This document shows positions 54,525 through 63,147 of a stretch of DNA of 64,000 nt, piece by piece (position 1 is the first letter of the stretch; every line of letters begins with the position of its first letter). The position numbers and the translations under genes are program-made. The notes beneath the pieces are model-generated. The model saw nothing but the letters and a program-made list of their open reading frames with translations. It did no database searches and had not been told where the DNA came from. This DNA comes from Streptomyces sp. CA-210063 (GTDB lineage Bacteria; Actinomycetota; Actinomycetes; Streptomycetales; Streptomycetaceae): positions 2,852,001-2,916,000 of the forward strand of contig NZ_CP102512.1 of NCBI RefSeq assembly GCF_024612015.1, given 5' to 3'.

Positions 54525-57481
54525 GCCAGTTCACCGACATCACGGATTTCGACGAGCTGCGCCGCGCCATGGCGGAGAACTACGAGCAGCCGGAGGGCCC
54601 GGCGCGCAACGCGCGCGCGGAGCTGCTGCTCGTGGAGGCCGAGAAGCTGAACGTCCCGCTGGCCGTGATCGAGGCACTCGGGCACCAGCTGAAGGTCTAC
54701 AACTACAGCTCCGAGAAGGACAAGATGTTCGTCCCCTTCGCGCGGCTGCTGCGCATGTGGGACGAGCGCCCGGAGGACTTCGACGAGTACGAGATCCACT
54801 CCCTGCACTGGGTGTTCAAGTGGATGTCGGCCGGCATGCTGAACCAGCCGCACATCCCGCTCGCCTCCATAGAGAAGTGGCTCGGTGAGATGGAGCACCG
54901 CTACCGGCTCGCCGGGCACTCGGAACGGGCGGTGCGCAGCGCCGAGTTCAGTGTGGCCGCGCACATCGGTGACCTGGCGCGGGCCGAGCGGGCGTACGGG
55001 GCGTGGCTGGCCGCCGACCGGGACTCCATGGCCGACTGTCTCGCGTGCGAGCTGCACGGCCAGGGCTGGTGGCAGGCCCGGCGGCGCGAGGACGCGGAGG
55101 CGCTTCAGTTGTGGGCGCCCGTCCTGGAGGGCGAGTACACGTGCGCCCACGAGCCGCACACCGTCCTGGCGTCCTCCCTGGTGCCCCTGCTGCGCCTGGG
55201 GCGCCCGGAGGAGGCCCGGGCCCACCATCTGCGCGGTTTCCGGCTGGTGCGGGCCATGGAGAGCATGCGGGGCGCGTACGCGGACCACGTGGAGTTCTGT
55301 GCCCTGACCGGCAACGAGGCGCGCGGCCTGGAGCTGCTGGCCGAGCGTCCGGCGTACTTCACGGACTCGGGGGACCCGCGCAGCAAGCTGGACTTCATGA
55401 GTGTGGTGGCCCTGCTCATGGGCCGTCTCACGGCACGTGGGTTTGGCGATCAAACCGTCCCCGGCCCCGCCGGCCGTACCTGGACCGCCCGCGAACTGGC
55501 CACGCACGCGCGCGAGGAGGCCCTTTCCCTCGCCGCGCTCTTCGACGAGCGCAACGGCACGGCGTACGTCAGCACGCATGTCCGGGAGCGGATGGACCGG
55601 TCGCCGCTGCTGGACCGGCTGCCGCTGGGAGTGCGCTCCACGCGGTCCGTCGTTGCGGTGCCGGCGCCCCGGCCGCCCGCCGCCGTCGAGCGGTGGGAAG
55701 CCGCTGCGGCCCCGGACGACCTGCCCGCGCTCCTCGCCGAGGCGAGGCGGCTCTCCGCGTCCCTGCATCCCGGCTCCGTCGACGCCTGGGCCGCCGTGGC
55801 GCGTACCGCCGAGGCCGAGGGCGCGGAGCTCGACGCCTGGGACCGCGCGGAGATCGTCGACCACGAGGCGATCGGCCTCGGCCCTGAGGGCCGTGCCCTC
55901 TTCGAACGGGCGGCCGAGCTGTACGAGGAGGCCGGCGACCCGGGCGAGGCCCTGGCGGCACGCGCGCGTGGGGCGAACGTCCATGCCCTGACGGGCCACC
56001 CGGATGCGGCCCTGGAGCTGATCTCCGAGCCGTACGAGAAGATCCTCGTCCTCTGGGCGGAGGGCGGGACGGGCGTACGGCAGACGGCGTCCGTGCTGGT
56101 GGGGCGGGCGCGGATCCTCGTGCAGCGGACGCACGAGACGGAGGACGCCGGTGCGGCGGCCCTCGCCGAGGCCGCCGTGCGGGAGCTGGCGGAGTTCGTC
56201 GAGCCACGCCGGGAGGAAGACATACGGCTGGCCTCGCGGGCCGCGGAGGCGCGGGCGATGCTCGGGGAGCTGGCCGCGCACGGCGGGGACGCGCAGGCCG
56301 CCGCCGGGCTGTTCGCGGAGGCCGCGGAGCGGTATGTGGCGGCCGGGCTGCCGTGGTTCGCGGTGCAGTACGAGGCGCGGCTCGCCGGGGTCGCGCAGCA
56401 TCTCGGAGACCTGGAGACCGCCGAGCGGGCGGCTCGGGCGGCGCTGGAGCACGGCGGGTCGGACCTGGAGCCGCTGGGCCACGCCCAGCTGCACCTTCAG
56501 CTGGCCGAACTCCTCGGCGCCGACGAGCGGATCGAGCAGGCCGCGGAGCACGCCCTGGAGGCGGCGCACTGGGCCGACGAGGCGGGCGAGGGCCCGACCC
56601 TCGGCGCCTGGGCCCGGCATCTGCTCGGCGGGCTCCTGCTGCGGCTGGGGCGCTGGGCGGAGGCGGCCGAGGTGCTGGAGTCGGCTCTGCCGGATCTCAC
56701 CGCCGAGACGCACGGCGACGGGGCCGTGGCCCAGACCCTGTGGTGGCTCGGCGACTGCCACACCGAGCTGGGTGAGCACCGTGAGGCCGCCGAACGGTGG
56801 CTGCGGGCCGCCGACATCGCCCGGCTGTGGCCCGAGCAGCGCGACCACGCCATGCTCGCGCATCTCGCCGCCGAGGCCCTCGCCCGCGCGGGGCTGCCCG
56901 CCGACTCCGACCGGGCGTACGCGCGCGCCGTCGATCTCTGGGGCGAGCTGGGGAACGTCCACGGGTATGTACGGGCGCTGCGGGCGCGGGCCTGGTACGC
57001 GGCGCGGGAGGGGCGCGAGGGTGCGAAGCCGTCGGCTCTGGACGAGGCACGGGAGTTGATGGGCGACGCCGTGGTGGGCTGCGAGGCGGCGCTGTCCGAT
57101 GTGACCGGTGAGGAGAACCGGCGGCGGATAGTCGCCGAACTCGGTGAGACCTGTCGGCAGTTCGGCGACCTGCTCGCCCGCTCCGTGGCCGAGGACGCGG
57201 AACTCGCCTCCTTCCGGCCGGTCTTCGAGGAGGCGCTCGGGTTCGTCGAGCGGGCGGTCTCCGCCTACGCCTCCCTCGGGGCGGAGTTCCTCGACGCGCG
57301 TACCGCCGCGGAACTCGCCGCGGGATGGCTGGAGGCCGATCTGCGGCGGGGTGCCGCCGCTTCGGGGCGGGCGCGGGGTGTGCTGTCCGCGTTCGCCGGG
57401 CGGGACGACGAGACGGCGGGGGCGCGGCGGGCGGAGGCGGAGCGGTTGCTGGAGGTGGCGGAGGCGCTGGGCGAGGGCTGA
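54521..57481 (+). CDS. Large TPR-like helical protein, partner of the HSP90 gene
   Basis: The 986-residue protein starts M-S-Q-F-T-D-I-T-D-F-D-E-L and is almost entirely helical, with TPR-like repeats from about residue 130 (R-A-E-R-A-Y-G-A-W-L, and later L-F-E-R-A-A-E-L-Y-E-E-A-G, L-A-A-H-G-G-D-A-Q-A-A-A-G-L-F). No enzymatic domain or membrane segment was recognised. Its ATG overlaps the HSP90 stop, so the two are translated together. In eukaryotes TPR proteins bind HSP90 as co-chaperones; a similar role here is inference. The C-terminus is followed by a repeat copy. Confidence 0.85.
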   Translation: MSQFTDITDFDELRRAMAENYEQPEGPARNARAELLLVEAEKLNVPLAVIEALGHQLKVYNYSSEKDKMFVPFARLLRMWDERPEDFDEYEIHSLHWVFKWMSAGMLNQPHIPLASIEKWLGEMEHRYRLAGHSERAVRSAEFSVAAHIGDLARAERAYGAWLAADRDSMADCLACELHGQGWWQARRREDAEALQLWAPVLEGEYTCAHEPHTVLASSLVPLLRLGRPEEARAHHLRGFRLVRAMESMRGAYADHVEFCALTGNEARGLELLAERPAYFTDSGDPRSKLDFMSVVALLMGRLTARGFGDQTVPGPAGRTWTARELATHAREEALSLAALFDERNGTAYVSTHVRERMDRSPLLDRLPLGVRSTRSVVAVPAPRPPAAVERWEAAAAPDDLPALLAEARRLSASLHPGSVDAWAAVARTAEAEGAELDAWDRAEIVDHEAIGLGPEGRALFERAAELYEEAGDPGEALAARARGANVHALTGHPDAALELISEPYEKILVLWAEGGTGVRQTASVLVGRARILVQRTHETEDAGAAALAEAAVRELAEFVEPRREEDIRLASRAAEARAMLGELAAHGGDAQAAAGLFAEAAERYVAAGLPWFAVQYEARLAGVAQHLGDLETAERAARAALEHGGSDLEPLGHAQLHLQLAELLGADERIEQAAEHALEAAHWADEAGEGPTLGAWARHLLGGLLLRLGRWAEAAEVLESALPDLTAETHGDGAVAQTLWWLGDCHTELGEHREAAERWLRAADIARLWPEQRDHAMLAHLAAEALARAGLPADSDRAYARAVDLWGELGNVHGYVRALRARAWYAAREGREGAKPSALDEARELMGDAVVGCEAALSDVTGEENRRRIVAELGETCRQFGDLLARSVAEDAELASFRPVFEEALGFVERAVSAYASLGAEFLDARTAAELAAGWLEADLRRGAAASGRARGVLSAFAGRDDETAGARRAEAERLLEVAEALGEG

Positions 57482-57569
57482 GGCGAGGTGGGGGCGCGCT
57501 TCCGGGTTTCGCCCCCGCCGCCCCTACCCTTCTCATCCCCCAGGGGCTGCGCCCCTTCGACCCCCGGCC

Positions 57570-57622
57570 GCGGGTTCGTCGTGGTTGCTCGCACAGTTCC
57601 CCGCGCCCCTTTCAGGGCGCGG
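57570..57622. repeat. Interspersed repeat copy 3, between TPR and DhaL genes
   Basis: About 53 bp, GCGGGTTCGTCGTGGTTGCT onward, ending in a CCGCGCCC/GGGCGCGG hairpin. It closely matches the 49100 copy over its length. It lies between two convergent genes and could act as a bidirectional terminator. Confidence 0.85.
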
Positions 57623-57638
57623 AGCCCCGAGTCACGTC

Positions 57639-59339
57639 CTACTCCACGCCGATCAGCAGCAACGCCCCCTGCCGCCCGCCCCGGTACACCACCGTGTCCA
57701 CCGCCAGGTACGACTCCCGCACTCTCGTCTCCACGTGGTCCACGACGCCGGCGGGGGCCTCGTCGCCGAGCACCAGGGTGACCATTTCGCCGCCGGCGGC
57801 CAGCATTCGGTCGACCACCGCCGCCGCGGTCAGCGTGACGTCCGAGCCGATGACCGCGACGTCGCCGTCGATGAGGCCGAGGACGTCGCCGGCCTGGCAG
57901 ATGCCGGCCATGGTCCAGGACTGGCGCTCGGCGATGACGACCTCGGCGTAGCGGGTGGCTCCGGCGGCGGAGGTCATGGAGACGACGTCCTCGTCGAAGC
58001 GGCGGTCGGGCTCGTGGACGGCGAGGGCGGCGATGCCCTGGACGGCCGAGCGGGTGGGGATGAGGGCGACCCGGACACCCTCGGCGCGGGCCTGCTCGGC
58101 CGCGGCGGCCGCCGTGTGACGGAGGTCCGCGTCGTTGGGCAGCAGCACCACCTCGCGCGCGTGGGCCCGCCGAACGGCCTCCACGAGCTCCCCGCTGGCG
58201 GGCGGCTCCCCGGGGCGGGCCAGAACCGTGGTGGCGCCGGCCTCGGTGTACAGCCCGGCCAGCCCCTCCCCCGGCACGACGGCCACGACGGCCCGCTGGG
58301 CGCGCTCGCGCGGCTGCCGACCGGCCTCACCGGTCATGTGCGCGTCCTCGGCCCCGAAGTGCGTGACCCGGATCCGGTACGGCCGCCCGGCCTCGACCCC
58401 GGCCTCCACGGCGGCCCCGGCGTCGTCGACGTGCACATGGACGTTCCACAGCCCGTCCCCGCCGACCACCACCAGTGAGTCGCCCAGCGCGTCGAGCCGC
58501 CGCCGCAGCCGGGCCACGGCCGCGTCCTCCGCCTCCAGGAGGTAGATCACCTCGAAGGCGGGCCCGCCCGCCCCGCACACCTCGGCCACCGGGTCGACGG
58601 CGGCTGCGGCATCGCGCACGCGCGCGTGCACACCGGAAACGGCGACCGCCCTGGGCGCCTCCCCCGTGAACGTCTCCACCAGCGCCGCGAGCACCGCCAC
58701 CAGGCCCCGTCCGCCCGCGTCCACGACGCCGGCGCGGGCCAGGGCGGCCAGTTGGTCGGGGGTCGCCGCGAGGGCCGTACCGGCGCCCTCGTAGGCCGCG
58801 CGGGCGACCGTGCCGCAGTCGCCCTCGGCGTCGGTGGCCGCCTCGGCCGCCGCGGAGGCGACCGTGAGGACGGTGCCCTCGACGGGGTGGGCGACGGCGT
58901 CGCGGGCGGAGTCGGCGGCGTGCCGGAGCGCGAGCCGGAGGCCCTGGCCGTCGGTGTGGGCCGCCTCGCTGTCGTCGGCGAGCACCTGGGCCATACCGCG
59001 CAGGAGCTGGGCGAGGATCGTCCCGGAGTTGCCCCGGGCCCCTATCAGCGCGCCGTGCGCCATGGCCCGCGCGGCCTCGGCGAGCGTGGGCTTCCCCTTA
59101 CTGGTGGGCGGGCCGCCGGTGGGCGGGCCGCCGGCCTCGTGGCCCGCGAACACGGCCTCGACGGCCGCCACGGCCGACTCCATGGTCAGGTAGAGGTTCG
59201 TGCCGGTGTCGCCGTCGGCCACCGGGTACACGTTGATGGCGTCGATCTCCTCGCGCGCGCGTCCCAGCGCCGCCAGCGCGAGTCCGCACCAGGTGCGCAC
59301 CGCGAGAGCATCGAAGAATGTCTGCGGCACCTGCGGCAC
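57639..59339 (-). CDS. DhaL-domain (FakA/YloV-like) protein
   Basis: The 566-residue protein has an N-terminal DhaL kinase domain (N-V-Y-P-V-A-D-G-D-T-G-T-N near residue 30, with the Mg-binding aspartates, and A-R-G-N-S-G-T-I-L-A-Q near 90) and a long C-terminal region resembling FakA. FakA phosphorylates fatty acids bound by FakB/DegV proteins; the substrate is not tested here. The start is GTG at 59339, with AAGGAGG 5 nt upstream. It is divergent from rpmB and in the usual place next to recG, now separated from it by the HSP90/TPR pair. Confidence 0.9.
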   Translation of the reverse strand: MPQVPQTFFDALAVRTWCGLALAALGRAREEIDAINVYPVADGDTGTNLYLTMESAVAAVEAVFAGHEAGGPPTGGPPTSKGKPTLAEAARAMAHGALIGARGNSGTILAQLLRGMAQVLADDSEAAHTDGQGLRLALRHAADSARDAVAHPVEGTVLTVASAAAEAATDAEGDCGTVARAAYEGAGTALAATPDQLAALARAGVVDAGGRGLVAVLAALVETFTGEAPRAVAVSGVHARVRDAAAAVDPVAEVCGAGGPAFEVIYLLEAEDAAVARLRRRLDALGDSLVVVGGDGLWNVHVHVDDAGAAVEAGVEAGRPYRIRVTHFGAEDAHMTGEAGRQPRERAQRAVVAVVPGEGLAGLYTEAGATTVLARPGEPPASGELVEAVRRAHAREVVLLPNDADLRHTAAAAAEQARAEGVRVALIPTRSAVQGIAALAVHEPDRRFDEDVVSMTSAAGATRYAEVVIAERQSWTMAGICQAGDVLGLIDGDVAVIGSDVTLTAAAVVDRMLAAGGEMVTLVLGDEAPAGVVDHVETRVRESYLAVDTVVYRGGRQGALLLIGVE

Positions 59340-59539
59340 CTGCGCCTCCTTGAGCTGCTGGACTGGGACGCAGAGTAGACCTTGGAGGGGTGTCCACCGG
59401 AAGAGGACGGGGGCAGGGTCCCTGAGCAGCCATGGTAGTTTCGTTGTACCGGCGCAGCCGTTGTATGCTGCTCCGGTTGCCCGATCCACATCGGGCTCTC
59501 CCCCGGCAAAGCCACTCAGGTCTCTGATCCCATGATCGC

Positions 59540-59559
59540 GATCCCGGCCTGCCGGGATC
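59540..59559 (+). promoter_or_regulatory. rpmB leader hairpin
   Basis: GATCCCGGC (59540-59548) and its complement (59551-59559) form a 9-bp stem with a 2-nt loop as written, about 35 nt upstream of the rpmB start. It may control L28 translation or be a transcriptional pause. The mRNA promoter, perhaps with TATGCT at 59464-59469, lies upstream. Confidence 0.45.
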
Positions 59560-59594
59560 AACCGTTAGTGCATCTGAAGTCTTTGGAGTGACCC

Positions 59595-59780
59595 GTGGCT
59601 GCCAACTGCGACGTCTGCGGCAAGGGGCCGGGCTTCGGCAACAACATCTCGCACTCGCACCGCCGTACGTCCCGTCGCTGGAACCCGAACATCCAGCGCG
59701 TCCGTACCGTGGTCAGCGGGACGCCGAAGCGCGTCAACGCCTGCACCTCGTGCATCAAGGCCGGCAAGGTCTCGCGCTGA
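59595..59780 (+). CDS. rpmB: 50S ribosomal protein L28 (zinc-binding form)
   Basis: The 61-residue product starts with GTG ([15 protein letters not shown]) and has [15 protein letters not shown]. The pairs C-D-V-C and C-T-S-C make it the zinc-binding C+ form, as with rpmF in this window. It is a single-gene unit, with a leader hairpin upstream and a strong terminator downstream. Confidence 0.97.
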   Translation: MAANCDVCGKGPGFGNNISHSHRRTSRRWNPNIQRVRTVVSGTPKRVNACTSCIKAGKVSR

Positions 59781-59821
59781 CGCTCAGCTAAGCGCGCGGC
59801 CACTGCTGGTTCGCTGCATCG

Positions 59822-59851
59822 AGCCGGTCCACCTGGGTGGACCGGCTTTTT
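59822..59851 (+). terminator. rpmB intrinsic terminator
   Basis: AGCCGGTCCACC (59822-59833) and its complement (59836-59847) form a 12-bp perfect stem with a 2-nt apparent loop, followed by a T-tract (59847-59851). This is the most typical Rho-independent terminator in the window. Confidence 0.93.
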
Positions 59852-59858
59852 GCTGTAC

Positions 59859-59881
59859 CTGACAACCAGGCGACCTGTCAG
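59859..59881 (+). promoter_or_regulatory. CTGACA-N11-TGTCAG dyad before the AfsR-type gene
   Basis: CTGACA (59859-59864) and TGTCAG (59876-59881) are an inverted repeat spaced 11 nt, ending 9 nt before the ATG at 59891. It may be the regulator's own operator. No ribosome binding site is seen between it and the ATG, so a leaderless mRNA is possible. Confidence 0.45.
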
Positions 59882-59890
59882 ACTCCGGCC

Positions 59891-62800
59891 ATGCGGTTCG
59901 GCATCCTGGGTCCCCTCGACATACGCACCGACGACGGCACCTCGCTGCATCCCGGCGGCCCCCGGCCCCGCGCCCTGCTGACGCTGCTGCTCCTCGACGC
60001 GGGCCGCACCGTCTCCGTCGAACGCCTGACCGACGGCCTGTACGGCGCCGAGCCGCCCGCCGGAGCCGCCAACGCGCTCCAGTCGCAGATCTCCCGGCTG
60101 CGCAGGCGCCTGGGTCCGCACCCGGAGATCGAGGCCACACCCGCCGGTTACCGCATCGCCGTCCCGCCGGACGCCGTCGACGCCCAGCTCTTCGAGCGGC
60201 TGTACCGGGAGGGCCGGTCCGCTCTCGCCGCCGGGGACCATCCGCAGGCGGCGGCCCGGCTGCGGGAGGCGCTCGCCCTGTGGCGCGGGCCCGCGCTGCC
60301 CGACCTCCCGGACGCGTACGCCGAGGTCGCGCGCCTCGACGAGCTGCGGCTGGCCGCCGTACAGGACCGGATCGAGGCGGACCTCGCGCTCGGCGGCGGC
60401 CCCGAACTCGTCCCCGAGGTACGCTCGCTGCTCGCCGCGCACCCACTGAGCGAGCGGCTGTACGGGCAGCTGATGCGGGCGCTCCACGCGGGCGGGCGTC
60501 CCGCCGAGGCGCTCGGCGTCTACGAGGAGGCCCGGCACACCCTCGCCGACGAACTGGGCGCCGACCCGTCGCCCGAGCTGTCCGCGCTCCACCTCGACCT
60601 GCTGCGGGGGCAGGGCCCGGCCTCGCGCCGGCCCCGGGTACCGGCCCAACTCACCCGTTTCATCGGCCGGGAGACCGAACTCACGCGCATCGCCGCGCTC
60701 CTGGCCGGCTCCGGTCCGTCCGGCTCCCGCCTCGTGACGCTCACCGGGCCCGGCGGGGCGGGCAAGACCCGGCTCGCGATCGAGGCCGCACGGGCCCACG
60801 CGGACTCCTCCGCGAGCGTCTGCGTGACCGAGCTGGCGGCCCTGAGCGACGGCGCGCAGATCCCGTACGCCATCCTCTCGGCACTCGGCGTGCGCGAAGG
60901 TCTGCGTGGCTCCGCGAACCCCGGCACGGAGGCCACGGAACGGCTGCTGGCCGCCCTGGAGGAGCGCGAACTGCTGCTCGTGCTCGACAACTGCGAGCAC
61001 CTGGTCGAGGAGGCGGCCCACGTGGTCGGGCTCCTGCTCGGCGGCTGCCCCGGTCTCCGCGTCCTCGCCACCAGCCGGGAGTCGCTCGGCATCACCGGTG
61101 AAGTCCTCGTGCCGGTGCCACCGCTGCCGCCGGAGCCCGCCGGCCACTTGTTCCTGGACCGCGCACGGGCCGTACGCCCCGACCTCGGCATCGGCGATTC
61201 CGGTTCCGGTTCCGGTTCCGAGGGGCACGCGCGCGTTGCCGGTGCCGACGAGCACGCGCGCGTGGCCCATGTCGAGAAGCACACGCGCGTGGCCGGTCTC
61301 GACGAGCACGCGCGCGTGGCCGACATCTGTGCCGCTCTCGACGGGCTGCCCCTGGCCATCGAGCTGGCCGCCGCCCGGCTGCGCACCCTGACCGTGGACG
61401 AACTCGCCGACCGCCTGGGCGCGCGGCTGGGCCCCCACGGGCCCGCGCCCGAGACCGCCCGCGCCCACACCACCGACCCCTTCCGGCTGCTCTCGCGCGG
61501 CGACCGCACCAAGGCGCCCCGGCACCGCACGCTGCGAGCGGTCGTGGAGTGGAGCTGGGACCTGCTGGACGAGGCCGAACGGGAGCTGGCACGGCGGCTG
61601 GCGGTGTTCTCCGGGGGTGCGACGGCAGAGGCGGTCGAGGCCGTTTGCGAGGTGCCCTACGCGGAGGATCTGCTGGCCTCGCTGGTGGAGAAGTCGCTGG
61701 TGGAGGTCGCCGACGGGCGGTACCGGATGCTGGAGACGATCCGCGCGTACGCCGCCGAGCGGCTCGCCGGGGAGGACGATCCGGAGCGGCTGCGGGCCGC
61801 GCACGCCGGGTACTTCCTGGCCCTGGCCGAGCGCGCGGAGCCGTTCCTGCGGAGCGCCGGGCAGTTGCCCTGGCTGGACCGGCTGACCGTCGAGCACGGC
61901 AATCTCGACGCGGCCCTGCGCCATCTGTCGCACACCGACACCGGGAACGCCCTGCGGCTGATGGCCGCCCTGTCGTGGTTCTGGCGGCTGCGCGGCCCCC
62001 AGGGCGAGCACATACCGCTCGCCCGCGCGCTGCTGGCGGCCGTCGGCGACACACCGCCCCCGGGGCTGGCCGAGGAGTACGCGCTGTGTGTGATGAACAC
62101 GGTCGCCGGGCGCGGTGACGACCCCGGCGAACCCGCGCGCCTCGCGCGCGTGGCGGCCGTACTGCGGGCGCTGGAGGAGCCGTTGCGGCTGCCGTCCACC
62201 ATGGTCATCTGGTCGCTCGTCGGCGGTCCGATCCTCTCCGTGGAGGAGGAGATCCGGGCCGTGCAGATGAGCGACGATCCATGGGGCCGGGCGCTCCTGG
62301 ACGTCGGCCTCGCCTACCAGGACATGTTCGCGGGGCGCCCCGCCGCGGCGGAGGCGGCCTTCACACGCGCGTTGGGCGGCTTCCGCGCGACCGGCGACCG
62401 CTGGGGCATGGCCAACTGCCTGGACCCGCTGGCCTCGTTCGCCGACTGGCGCGGCGACCACGGGCGCGCCCTGGAACTGCTCGACGAGGGCCTGGCGCAC
62501 GTCCGGGAGCTTCAGGCACCCGAGGAGACCGCCGACCTGCTCCGCACCCGCGCGGCCGTGCTGCTGCACCGGGGCGACGCCGAGGAGGCCGCCGCCCACT
62601 ACACCCGCTCGGCCGCGCTCGCCCGTACCGCCGGCGCGCACGACAAGGTGGCAAGCGCCCGGCGGGGCCTCGGAGACCTGGCCCGGCTCACCGGAGACAC
62701 GGCCCACGCGCGCGTGCACTACGAAAACGCCCTGGAGGCCTGTGCGGCGAACTGGTTCAGCGTCGGCGAGACGGTACGCATCCTCATCGGGCTCGGCCGT

Positions 62801-63112
62801 ACGGCGGCCGCCGAGGGGGACGTCGAGGCGGCCCGCGACTGGTTCGCGCAGGCCGGCTCCCACGCCCTGGACTCCACCGACGTCCTCGCGCGGGCGGAAC
62901 TCTCCGAAGCGCTGGCCTCCGTCGCCCCGTCCACCGAGCGCGCCGCCGAACTCCTGGGCGCGGCCACGGCCCTGCGCGGCGCCCGTGTCGAGGGCGACCC
63001 CGATGTCGTACGCACGGAGCGGGACGTACGCGGGCGGCTGTCGCCCGACGCGTACGACCAGGCCTTCGAGCAGGGCCGACGCCTCGGGCCGACGGCGGTC
63101 AGCGAACGGTAG
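59891..63112 (+). CDS. AfsR/SARP-type regulator (BTAD + NB-ARC + TPR)
   Basis: The 1073-residue protein has an OmpR-type winged-helix (about residues 1-90: M-R-F-G-I-L-G-P-L-D ... R-T-V-S-V-E-R-L), a BTAD domain to about 245, a P-loop ATPase with G-P-G-G-A-G-K-T-R near 285-293 and L-L-L-V-L-D-N-C-E-H near 362, and C-terminal TPR-like repeats. It belongs to the large SARP/AfsR family that controls secondary metabolism or small oxygenase operons. In the ATPase region, residues 436-480 are a Gly/Ser run plus four tandem copies of a nine-residue unit. A FAD monooxygenase gene follows 35 nt later, so it is a likely target. Confidence 0.92.
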   Translation: MRFGILGPLDIRTDDGTSLHPGGPRPRALLTLLLLDAGRTVSVERLTDGLYGAEPPAGAANALQSQISRLRRRLGPHPEIEATPAGYRIAVPPDAVDAQLFERLYREGRSALAAGDHPQAAARLREALALWRGPALPDLPDAYAEVARLDELRLAAVQDRIEADLALGGGPELVPEVRSLLAAHPLSERLYGQLMRALHAGGRPAEALGVYEEARHTLADELGADPSPELSALHLDLLRGQGPASRRPRVPAQLTRFIGRETELTRIAALLAGSGPSGSRLVTLTGPGGAGKTRLAIEAARAHADSSASVCVTELAALSDGAQIPYAILSALGVREGLRGSANPGTEATERLLAALEERELLLVLDNCEHLVEEAAHVVGLLLGGCPGLRVLATSRESLGITGEVLVPVPPLPPEPAGHLFLDRARAVRPDLGIGDSGSGSGSEGHARVAGADEHARVAHVEKHTRVAGLDEHARVADICAALDGLPLAIELAAARLRTLTVDELADRLGARLGPHGPAPETARAHTTDPFRLLSRGDRTKAPRHRTLRAVVEWSWDLLDEAERELARRLAVFSGGATAEAVEAVCEVPYAEDLLASLVEKSLVEVADGRYRMLETIRAYAAERLAGEDDPERLRAAHAGYFLALAERAEPFLRSAGQLPWLDRLTVEHGNLDAALRHLSHTDTGNALRLMAALSWFWRLRGPQGEHIPLARALLAAVGDTPPPGLAEEYALCVMNTVAGRGDDPGEPARLARVAAVLRALEEPLRLPSTMVIWSLVGGPILSVEEEIRAVQMSDDPWGRALLDVGLAYQDMFAGRPAAAEAAFTRALGGFRATGDRWGMANCLDPLASFADWRGDHGRALELLDEGLAHVRELQAPEETADLLRTRAAVLLHRGDAEEAAAHYTRSAALARTAGAHDKVASARRGLGDLARLTGDTAHARVHYENALEACAANWFSVGETVRILIGLGRTAAAEGDVEAARDWFAQAGSHALDSTDVLARAELSEALASVAPSTERAAELLGAATALRGARVEGDPDVVRTERDVRGRLSPDAYDQAFEQGRRLGPTAVSER
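61223..61330 (+). repeat. 27-bp tandem repeat inside the AfsR-type gene
   Basis: Four consecutive 27-bp units encode G-H-A-R-V-A-G-A-D, E-H-A-R-V-A-H-V-E, K-H-T-R-V-A-G-L-D and E-H-A-R-V-A-D-I-C. They are preceded by a TTCCGG simple repeat (61198-61219) coding a short Gly/Ser run. In related proteins only about a dozen residues separate these ATPase segments, so this is an expansion. Confidence 0.9.
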
Positions 63113-63147
63113 GGGGACGGTCAGCGGTCCCGCCGAAGCTGCCGTGC

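Noticed and set aside
61198..61330. CRISPR-like array in the AfsR-type gene
   Set aside because: The units are contiguous 27-bp tandem repeats with no spacers, and they are in frame with the protein.
59558..62863. Minus-strand frame of 1101 codons antisense to the AfsR-type gene
   Set aside because: Its residues mirror the opposite strand's GC3 pattern, and the plus-strand reading has complete domain architecture.
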